Below are positions 57,547-64,000 of a stretch of DNA of 64,000 nucleotides, one piece after another. Source of the stretch: Streptomyces canus. Lineage in GTDB: Bacteria; Actinomycetota; Actinomycetes; Streptomycetales; Streptomycetaceae. The notes beneath the pieces were generated by a model. It worked only from the letters and a program-made list of their open reading frames with translations, was not told the origin of the DNA and did not search any database. The translations under genes and the position numbers were made by a program. Position 1 is the first letter of the stretch. Each line of letters opens with the position of its first letter. The stretch covers positions 365,454 to 429,453 of the forward strand of contig NZ_KQ948659.1 in the NCBI RefSeq assembly GCF_001514145.1, written 5' to 3'.

Positions 57547-58260
57547 TCAGCCCGGCGCCCGAGCCACCTCCTCCACCATTCCCGGCACCCGCCACCCCCT
57601 GAGCACGGCCTCCACACTCCCCGAGATCCGTCGCCGCGCCTCATGCCGCGTCACCCCGCTCATCAGCAACGCGTCGTACGGCGTGTCCACGTGCCGCACG
57701 GAAGCCGCCACCGCCGACACCACCGCGCCCTCCGACAAGGCTCGTCCCGCCGCGCTCCGCCCCACCCGCCCGCTGCCGCGCAGGGACGCATGCGAGGCGA
57801 TGGCCCGGGCCCGCTCCTCAGGGCACCCCGGATACAACCGCCGTATCTCCGCCGCGAACGCCTCGGTGAACCGCACGTCCTCCACCGCCCGCCGCCGCGC
57901 GTCCCGCACCCGGCGCCGCCGCCGTGCCTCCGCGTCAGCCAGGCACCGCTCCTCGGCCCGCGCCAGCCCCGCCTCCTCGACGAGGACGCCCTGCCGTTCG
58001 TAACGTCCCTTGCGCCGGTTGAACCGCACGACGACCGCCGACAGCGCGCTCTCCTCCCGTGAGCGGCGCGTGAGCGCGGTGTCTCCGCGCGCCAGGAACA
58101 CCAGGTGCCCGAGGTCCGCGCAGTCGAGACACCGCGGCGCCCCGCTCTCGACGACGAGCATCGCCAAAGGCCCGCTCCGGCACTCCGCACAGTGCCGTCT
58201 CCTCAACGGCTGGACGACAAGAGGTCCGCCAGGGGTCGGGGAAGTCACGAGGCCTGCCAT
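57547..58260 (-). CDS. DUF2293 domain protein with an N-terminal Cys cluster
   Basis: 237 aa. Residues 24-46 have CAEC and CLDC, separated by about 17 residues, a likely zinc ribbon. The C-terminal DUF2293 contains FAAEIRRLYPGCPEERARAI and the TPYDALLMSGVTRHEARRR tail. An Arg-rich linker lies between. Possible nucleic-acid binding, inferred from the basic character. Function unknown. Confidence 0.83.
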   Translation of the reverse strand: MAGLVTSPTPGGPLVVQPLRRRHCAECRSGPLAMLVVESGAPRCLDCADLGHLVFLARGDTALTRRSREESALSAVVVRFNRRKGRYERQGVLVEEAGLARAEERCLADAEARRRRRVRDARRRAVEDVRFTEAFAAEIRRLYPGCPEERARAIASHASLRGSGRVGRSAAGRALSEGAVVSAVAASVRHVDTPYDALLMSGVTRHEARRRISGSVEAVLRGWRVPGMVEEVARAPG

Positions 58261-58385
58261 GAGGGGTTCATTCCCCAGCCACGCTCATGACCGACACCGG
58301 ACAACCGGCGTGGTGACCCTGCCCGCCCCCCACCGGGTCCACGAGCGCGACGCCTTCGGCACATCGGCTGACGCATCATGGCCGT

Positions 58386-59018
58386 GTGCGACTCGAAGCG
58401 ATCACCTGGGACCGGCTCGGCGAGCAGCTGGCCGACCGACTCCTCGACCTGAAGCCGGCCGACGGGAGCCCCTGGCCCCGCGTCGCCCTCGACGGCGCCC
58501 CGGCAGCCCGCCCCGGCGAACTCGCCGAGCGTGTCGCCGAGGCTCTGCGCATACGCGGCCGCTCTTCGCTCGTCGTCGGCATGGAGGGCTTCCTGCGCCC
58601 CGCCTCGCTCCGTCTGGAATACGGCCACCACGACCTGGAGGCCTACTACAGCGGCTGGTTCGACACCGGCGCTCTCTGGCGCGAGGTCTTCGGCCCCCTC
58701 GAACCCGGCGGCGACGGCCGAGTCCTGCCCGACCTGTGGGACCCGGTCACCGACCGCGCCACCCGCAGCCCCTACGTCCATCTCCCGCCCGGTGGCGTCC
58801 TGTTGCTCCACGGCCCCCTCCTGCTGCACCACTGGTTCCCCTTCGACCTGACCGTCCACGTCCTCCTCTCCGAGGGCGCCCTGCGCCGCCGTACTCCCGA
58901 GCCCGACCACTGGACCCTCCCCGCCTACCAGCGCTACGCCGACGAGACCGACCCGGCCGGCACGGCCGACGTCCTCGTCCGCGCCGACGACCCCCGCCAC
59001 CCGGCATGGAGCGGCTGA
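58386..59018 (+). CDS. uridine-kinase-like protein with a degenerate P-loop
   Basis: 210 aa. The layout resembles uridine kinase/NMP-kinase-like proteins: an N-terminal strand, a loop VALDGAPAARPGELAERVAE where a Walker A (GxxxxGKS/T) is expected but the Lys and Ser are missing, and a lid-like C-terminus. With the P-loop Lys lost, ATP hydrolysis is doubtful. Similar Streptomyces proteins are annotated as uridine kinase; that name should be treated with care. GTG start. Confidence 0.6.
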   Translation: MRLEAITWDRLGEQLADRLLDLKPADGSPWPRVALDGAPAARPGELAERVAEALRIRGRSSLVVGMEGFLRPASLRLEYGHHDLEAYYSGWFDTGALWREVFGPLEPGGDGRVLPDLWDPVTDRATRSPYVHLPPGGVLLLHGPLLLHHWFPFDLTVHVLLSEGALRRRTPEPDHWTLPAYQRYADETDPAGTADVLVRADDPRHPAWSG

Positions 59019-59177
59019 CCGGGCCCGTCCGAGGACTGGGGCGTCGCCGCCCGAGACCGGCCGCCGTCACCGACAGATTCCGGGTGCGGGCCGCCGGTGG
59101 CGCGGCGAGAATGTAGGGCGCCGGGACTTGCGGTGCCGTCCGCGCCGCGCCGGCCGTCCGGCACCGGGAGGTACTCC

Positions 59178-59609
59178 ATGACCACCGCCGGAGACATCAT
59201 GCACCGGGGCGCCCAGTGGATCCCCGCCCACGAGACCCTCGACCGTGCCGCCCAGCTCATGCGCGAACTCGGCGTCGGAGCCCTGCCCATCAGTGACGCG
59301 AACGAACGGCTGTGCGGCATCCTCACCGACCGCGACATCGTCATCGGCTGTGTGGCCGTGGGCCACGACCCGGCCAAGGTCACCGCGGGCGAGATGGCCC
59401 AGGGCACACCCCGCTGGATCGACGCGAACGCCGACGTCACCGACGTCCTGCACGAGATGCAGGAGCACCGGATCCGCAGGCTCCCCGTCATCGAGAACAA
59501 GCGCCTGGTGGGCATGATCAGCGAGGCCGATCTCGCCCGGCACCTGACGGACGAGCAGATCGCCGGCTGGGCCGAGAGCGTCTACGCACGCAGTTCCACC
59601 ACCCACTGA
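59178..59609 (+). CDS. CBS-domain protein
   Basis: 143 aa made of two CBS domains (about 10-65 and 75-130), with the standard HEMQEHRIRRLPVIENKRLV pattern and DRDIV in the first. CBS pairs bind adenosyl nucleotides; this stand-alone form is common in Streptomyces. ATG follows CCGGGAGG. Confidence 0.93.
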   Translation: MTTAGDIMHRGAQWIPAHETLDRAAQLMRELGVGALPISDANERLCGILTDRDIVIGCVAVGHDPAKVTAGEMAQGTPRWIDANADVTDVLHEMQEHRIRRLPVIENKRLVGMISEADLARHLTDEQIAGWAESVYARSSTTH

Positions 59610-59630
59610 CCGTCCCGCGGACGCCCCCGG

Positions 59631-60758
59631 TCACAGCCAGCCGTTGCGCCGGAAGCCGCGGTACAGCACGCCACAGGCGACGGCTATCACGCCCATGACC
59701 AACGGGTAGCCGAACGTCCAGTGCAGCTCCGGCATGTGGTCGAAGTTCATGCCGTACACACCGCAGACCATCGTCGGGACGGCGATCACCGCGGCCCAGG
59801 CCGTGATCTTCCGCATGTCCTCGTTCTGCGAGACCGTCACCTGCGCGAGGTGGGCCTGAAGGATCGAGTTGAGCAGTTCGTCGAACGCGGCGATCTGCTC
59901 CTTGGCGCGCAGCAGATGGTCGGAGACGTCGCGGAAGTACGCCTGTATCTCCGGGGCGATGACATGGATCGGCCGCGTGGAGAGCTCCTCGAGCGGGCGG
60001 CTGAGCGGGACCACCGCCCGCTTCAGCTCCAGGAGTTCGCGCTTGAGCTGGTAGATGCGGCCCGGGTCGACCCGGGCGCCGTTGTCCGCGAACACCGCCG
60101 TCTCGACCAGGTCGATGTCCGACTGCATCGAGTCGGTGACGTCCAGGTAGTCGTCGACCACATGGTCCGCGATCGCGTGCAGCACCGCGGCCGGCCCCTT
60201 GGCGAGCTGCTGGGGATCGGACTCCAGCTCCTCGCGCAGCGGACCCAGCGATCCATGACTGCCGTGCCGCACCGTGATCACGAAGTCCTCGCCGGCGAAC
60301 ACCATGATCTCTCCGGTGTTGACCACCTCGCTCGTCGCCGTGAGCTCCTCGTGCTCGACGTAGCAGACCGTCTTGAACACCGCGAACAGTGTCTCGCCGT
60401 ATCGCTCCACCTTCGGGCGCTGATGGGCCTCGACCGCGTCCTCGACGGCCAGCGGATGCAGGTCGAAGAGGTCCGCGATGCCCTCGAACTCATGGTCCGA
60501 CGGCTCGTGCAGGCCGAGCCAGACAAAGCCGTCACGGCTCTTGCGCATCCGCTCCACGGTGTCGACGAGGTCACCGTCGACCGGGATGCGGGCTCCGTCC
60601 TTGTACGTCACGCAGTTGACGACCGAGGTGCCCAGCGGGGAGCGGGCGTGGTGGCTCAGGTCGACGCGCGGGCGCCGCCGGGCCAGCCGGGCCACCTTGC
60701 GCAGGCCGCCCACGCTGCCGAGGCTCGTGACCTTTCGCAGATTCCCTGCCATGGACAT
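59631..60758 (-). CDS. corA: CorA-type magnesium/cobalt transporter
   Basis: 375 aa. A long soluble N-terminal domain ends in helices leading to two membrane helices, with the defining YGMN motif between them (VCGVYGMNFDHMPEL). The short C-terminus is basic (RGFRRNGWL). It forms a homopentameric Mg2+ channel. ATG 60758 follows GAGGAGATCC; an ATG two codons downstream is also in frame. Confidence 0.93.
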   Translation of the reverse strand: MSMAGNLRKVTSLGSVGGLRKVARLARRRPRVDLSHHARSPLGTSVVNCVTYKDGARIPVDGDLVDTVERMRKSRDGFVWLGLHEPSDHEFEGIADLFDLHPLAVEDAVEAHQRPKVERYGETLFAVFKTVCYVEHEELTATSEVVNTGEIMVFAGEDFVITVRHGSHGSLGPLREELESDPQQLAKGPAAVLHAIADHVVDDYLDVTDSMQSDIDLVETAVFADNGARVDPGRIYQLKRELLELKRAVVPLSRPLEELSTRPIHVIAPEIQAYFRDVSDHLLRAKEQIAAFDELLNSILQAHLAQVTVSQNEDMRKITAWAAVIAVPTMVCGVYGMNFDHMPELHWTFGYPLVMGVIAVACGVLYRGFRRNGWL

Positions 60759-60998
60759 CCGGATCTCCTCGCTTGGACCTCCCAGCGACGCGTGTCCGCG
60801 TCCTGGCGAGCCAGTTTGCCAGGCCGACGTAAGCGTCGGGTGAGCCTGTGGGCAGCGGAGGTTCCGCTTGGTTCCCGCCTGTGGACAACCACCCGCGCCC
60901 GCCTCGGCGCCGTAGCCTCGTCGGATGCAGGCCGGCCATCTCGTCGGAGGACCGCGTCGCCCGTTTCGGACAAGCACGCCAACTGGGATCATCGCGGC

Positions 60999-61793
60999 AT
61001 GACACGAACCGACCGGTATCTCCTCGACAACCGGCAGACGGAGGCGGGCGAGCGCTTCGACGCCTTCGCCACCCTCTTCGACCCCACGACCTTCCGGCAC
61101 ATCGAAGGATTCGGCATCGGATCCGGCTGGCGCTGCTGGGAGGTCGGAGCGGGCGGCACGTCCGTGGTGTCCTGGCTGGCCAAGAAGGTCGGTCCGACCG
61201 GAAAGGTCGTCGCGACCGACATCGACACCACGCGCCTGTCCGCGGCGGCCCGCCCGCCGGTGGCCGTACGCGTTCACGACGTGAGCGCCGAGGAACCGCC
61301 CGGGGAGGACTTCGACCTGGTGCACGCCCGGCTCGTCCTCGTCCATGTGCCGGACCGGGGACGGGCGTTGCGGTCGATGATCAAGTCCCTGCGCCCCGGC
61401 GGACGGCTCCTGCTGGAGGACGCCGACCCCGCCCTGCAACCCCTGACCTGCCCCGACGAGCGCGGCCCCGAGCAGCAACTGGCGAACCGGCTGCGCCAAG
61501 GGTTCCGCCGGCTGCTCGCCGACCGCGGCGCCGACCTGTCCTACGGCCGCACCCTCCCGCGTCTGCTGCGCGAGGCCGGTCTGCGCCAGGTGGCGGCCGA
61601 CGGCTACTTCCCGCTCGCCTCGCCGGCCTGTGCCGCCCTGGAGTCCGCCACGATCCGCCAGATCCGCGAGCAGCTGGTCACGGCGGGCCTCGCCACGGAC
61701 GAGGACATCGACCGCCATCTCGCCAACGTCGCCACCGGCACGATGGACCTGGCCACGGCCCCGTTGATCTCGGCGTGGGGCCGCAAGGCGTAG
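60999..61793 (+). CDS. class I SAM-dependent methyltransferase
   Basis: 264 aa. Motif I is CWEVGAGGTSVVSWLA, followed by VVATDID and FDLVHARLVLVHVPDRG, then ALRSMIKSLRPGGRLLLED. Substrate unknown. Divergent from corA with a 240-base gap; convergent with the psuK gene. Confidence 0.9.
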   Translation: MTRTDRYLLDNRQTEAGERFDAFATLFDPTTFRHIEGFGIGSGWRCWEVGAGGTSVVSWLAKKVGPTGKVVATDIDTTRLSAAARPPVAVRVHDVSAEEPPGEDFDLVHARLVLVHVPDRGRALRSMIKSLRPGGRLLLEDADPALQPLTCPDERGPEQQLANRLRQGFRRLLADRGADLSYGRTLPRLLREAGLRQVAADGYFPLASPACAALESATIRQIREQLVTAGLATDEDIDRHLANVATGTMDLATAPLISAWGRKA

Positions 61794-61829
61794 GACGGGA
61801 ACGGCAACCGGGGCACGGGGTGTCGGTCG

Positions 61830-62765
61830 TCAGTCCGGCATCGGAGGTCTCCCGCCCACCCGCTGCACCGCCAGCGCGCCCGCCCGGCATCCGTCCGCCG
61901 CCGCGTCCTCGGGTGCGGCGCCCGCCAGCAGGGCCGCGAGGAACCCGCCTGTGAAGGCGTCGCCCGCCCCGGTCGTGTCCCGGGGCGTCGCCGCCACGGC
62001 GGGCACGTGGGCGTACACACTGCCGGAGCGGGCGATCACCGCGCCCATCGCTCCCTGCTTGACGACCACCAGCGGAACGTGGCGGCTCAGCTTGGCCGCC
62101 GCGTCCGCCGCGTCGGGCAGCCCGGTGAGCAGGCACGCCTCGTCCCGGCTCGGCAGCAGGACATCCACCCCCTCGACCAGCGACAGGCAGCGGTCCACCC
62201 CCAGCTCCCGGAGGAAGCCCGCCGACGCCGGATCAAGGCTCACCGGAACACCACGCGCGCGTGCCGACTCCAGGGCCACCGCCACCAGCGCCCGGCTCGG
62301 CTCGGAGAACAGCAGATAGCCCGACAGGTGCAGCCATGCCACGCCGTCGAGCAGCGCGTCCGACCAGTCGTCCGGCTCCAGCCGCAGCGAGGCGCCGCTG
62401 TCCGTGATCAACGTCCGCTCGGCGCCCTCACCCGTGTCCACGAGGCAGATCACCGTCCCGGTCGGCGCCTCCGGATCGACGACGAGCCGCGGCCGTACCC
62501 CGCACTCGGCCAGCTCCCGCTCGTGCCACGCGGCCGCGTCCGCGCCCACCCGCCCCAGCAGCCGTACCTCCGCACCGCCCCCGCGGGCGGCCCAGCAGGC
62601 CACGTTGGCCCCTGCCCCGCCCGGCACCGTACGGATCGCGGCGGCGGTGTCCGTGCCGGCGGCCAGCGGCCCCCGGTGCCGGGCGACGACGTCCGTGATG
62701 ACATCCCCGACGACCAGCAGGGCGCCACCCCGGCCGGCGGCGGTACCGAGCGCGTCCGTCGTCAC
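61830..62765 (-). CDS. psuK: PfkB-family kinase, probable pseudouridine kinase
   Basis: 311 aa with both ribokinase-family signatures: VPGGAGANVACWAARGGGAE near the start and the anion-hole block TPRDTTGAGDAFTGGFLAAL. PfkB members phosphorylate nucleosides or sugars; the overlap with psuG (GTGA, four bases) makes pseudouridine the likely substrate, giving pseudouridine 5'-phosphate. Confidence 0.88.
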   Translation of the reverse strand: MTTDALGTAAGRGGALLVVGDVITDVVARHRGPLAAGTDTAAAIRTVPGGAGANVACWAARGGGAEVRLLGRVGADAAAWHERELAECGVRPRLVVDPEAPTGTVICLVDTGEGAERTLITDSGASLRLEPDDWSDALLDGVAWLHLSGYLLFSEPSRALVAVALESARARGVPVSLDPASAGFLRELGVDRCLSLVEGVDVLLPSRDEACLLTGLPDAADAAAKLSRHVPLVVVKQGAMGAVIARSGSVYAHVPAVAATPRDTTGAGDAFTGGFLAALLAGAAPEDAAADGCRAGALAVQRVGGRPPMPD

Positions 62766-63670
62766 GCCCCGGCCCGGGCCGCCGCGATCCGCCCCGCCAG
62801 CCGCACGTTGCCGCGCACGGCCGCCAGGTTGGCGCTCAGCGAGGCACCGTCGGTGTGCCGCACCAGATAGTCCAGCAGAAACGGCGTGACCCCTTGACCG
62901 GTGACCCCCGCCTCCTCGCACGCCTGCAGCGCCCCCGCGAGCACACGCGCGTGCAGGTCCGGATCCAGCTGCTCCTCCTCGGGGACGGGGTTGGCGACGA
63001 TCAGCGCGGAGCCGGGCGCGCCCAGCGCTTCCCGCGCCCGCATGACCTCCGCGACCTCCTGCGGGGAGTCCAGCCGCCACTCCACGGGGTAGCCGGAGTC
63101 GGACAGATAGAAGCCGGGGAAACGGTCCGTCCCGTACCCGGCGACCGCGACCCCCAGCGTCTCCAGTCGCTGGAGCGTCGCGGGCACGTCCAGGATCGAC
63201 TTCACGCCCGCACACACCACGGTGATCGATGTGCGCGCCAGCAGACCGAGGTCGGCCGACTCGTCCTGGGTCGTCGTCCACTCCCGGTGCACCCCGCCGA
63301 GCCCGCCCGTCGCGAACACCTCCACCCCGGCCAGGGCCGCCAGCTGCGCCGTCGCCGACACGGTGGTCGCCCCGCTCACCCCCGCGGCCACCGCGAGCGG
63401 CAGATCCCGGTGCCCCAGCTTGCGGATCCCGTCCTCGTTGGCGACCCGCTCCAACTGCTCCTTGTCCAGGCCGACCAGGGGGCGCCCGTCCAGTACGGCG
63501 ATCGTCGCCGGTACGGCTCCCTGCCGCCGTACGACGTCCTCCAGCTCCAGCGCCACCTGCAGATTGCGCGGACGCGGCAGCCCGTGCGCGATGATCGTGG
63601 ACTCCAGGGCCACCACGGGTCGACGCGCGTCGATCGCCTCGCGCACCTCTTCGGACACCACCAGCACCAC
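62762..63670 (-). CDS. psuG: pseudouridine-5'-phosphate glycosidase
   Basis: 302 aa. VVALESTIIAHGLPRPRNL, IAVLDGRPLVGLDKEQLERV, KLGHRDLPLAVA and the block FATGGLGGVHREW are the PsuG family hallmarks. It cleaves pseudouridine 5'-phosphate to uracil and ribose 5-phosphate. Start GTG 63670 follows AGGAGG; the ATG at 63703 is 11 codons upstream. Confidence 0.93.
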   Translation of the reverse strand: MVLVVSEEVREAIDARRPVVALESTIIAHGLPRPRNLQVALELEDVVRRQGAVPATIAVLDGRPLVGLDKEQLERVANEDGIRKLGHRDLPLAVAAGVSGATTVSATAQLAALAGVEVFATGGLGGVHREWTTTQDESADLGLLARTSITVVCAGVKSILDVPATLQRLETLGVAVAGYGTDRFPGFYLSDSGYPVEWRLDSPQEVAEVMRAREALGAPGSALIVANPVPEEEQLDPDLHARVLAGALQACEEAGVTGQGVTPFLLDYLVRHTDGASLSANLAAVRGNVRLAGRIAAARAGA

Positions 63671-63769
63671 GGGCCTGCCTCCTGTCGTTCGGTCTTCCCT
63701 CATCTCTGGCGGGCGGCACGTCCGGTCAAACCCTTGCGGGCTGTGGAGGGCGACACCAGCCTGGTGTGC

Positions 63770-64000
63770 ATGAAGGACAACTCGACACGACTCGACCATG
63801 TCGTCCTCTGGGTCCGTGACCCGGTGGCATCGGCAGACTTCTACGAGAAGACCCTGGGCATGGAACCCGTGCGGCTCACCGACTTCGCCGCGGGGGCGGT
63901 GTCCTTCCCCTCCGTACGGCTCAACGACGAGACCATCTTCGACCTCATGCCGCTCACCATGGCGGACCACATGAAAATGGTCCCTGGCGCTGCCGAGAGC
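63770..64000 (+). CDS. VOC-family (glyoxalase/dioxygenase-like) protein, N-terminal part
   Basis: 77 codons before the window ends. TRLDHVVLWVRDPVASADFY and EKTLGMEPV are the opening of a vicinal-oxygen-chelate domain, with the metal-ligand His in LDHVV. ATG 63770 or GTG 63764 may start it. The full length and substrate cannot be told. Confidence 0.8.
   Translation, partial: MKDNSTRLDHVVLWVRDPVASADFYEKTLGMEPVRLTDFAAGAVSFPSVRLNDETIFDLMPLTMADHMKMVPGAAES

Overview
The window is chromosomal DNA of a Streptomyces or a very close relative. GC is very high, almost every gene uses GC-rich third positions, GTG starts are frequent, and several families are largely actinobacterial: ANTAR regulator, DUF397, Scr1-type XRE regulator, DUF6343, and a LivM with an N-terminal extension. 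It reads as core-chromosome housekeeping DNA with accessory genes mixed in. I see no prophage, insertion sequence, CRISPR array, rRNA or biosynthetic megasynthase.

Layout, left to right. 0-6 kb: tail of an SGNH hydrolase, a Tat-exported 5'-nucleotidase, a SIMPL-domain protein, pyruvate kinase, a freestanding HTH-LAGLIDADG protein, a tRNA with anticodon CAA and its own terminator, and a PdtaR-type ANTAR regulator. 6-12.7 kb: a complete branched-chain amino-acid ABC importer (livK, livH, livM, livG, livF, all minus strand) and a membrane-anchored protein of unknown function. 12.7-18.4 kb: a hotdog thioesterase, a molybdopterin oxidoreductase and DNA polymerase I. 18.4-19.1 kb: a gene-free repeat block. 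19.1-30.8 kb: DUF4184 protein, secreted transglycosylase, DUF3068 protein, HrpB helicase, methyltransferase, ribosomal protein S1, PAC2 protein and CoaE. 30.8-36.3 kb: TPR protein, small membrane protein, acyltransferase-like protein, methyltransferase, DoxX, S4 RNA-binding protein, family-5 uracil-DNA glycosylase and prolyl aminopeptidase. 36.3-39.4 kb: a GntR-controlled hydantoin/allantoin-type permease and racemase unit. 39.4-50.1 kb: GNAT/RidA pair, nucleotidyltransferase, FUSC membrane protein, EEP hydrolase, MTA/SAH-deaminase-like amidohydrolase, cytochrome P450, DUF899 protein and an ABC exporter. 50.3-52.7 kb: a regulatory module with an RsbW-like ATPase, an Scr1-family XRE regulator and DUF397. 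53-64 kb: MocR regulator divergent from an AhpD-like gene, an orphan GltD homologue, DUF1772 and DUF2293 proteins, a kinase-like protein with a degenerate P-loop, CBS protein, CorA, methyltransferase, pseudouridine kinase/glycosidase pair and the start of a VOC protein.

Functional links supported by context: the liv importer is one transcription unit in which livK is separated from livHMGF by a strong hairpin; the GntR regulator has a perfect 14-bp palindrome in the divergent promoter of the permease/racemase operon; psuK and psuG overlap and degrade pseudouridine; livG/livF, livH/livM, ridA/GNAT and the ATPase/148-aa gene overlap and look translationally coupled.

The least ordinary items are a type-I (short variable arm) tRNA with the Leu anticodon CAA next to an HTH-LAGLIDADG gene, a 29-bp tandem repeat array lying inside nested inverted repeats, a dispersed palindrome inserted in frame in a methyltransferase gene, and a GltD homologue without GltB.
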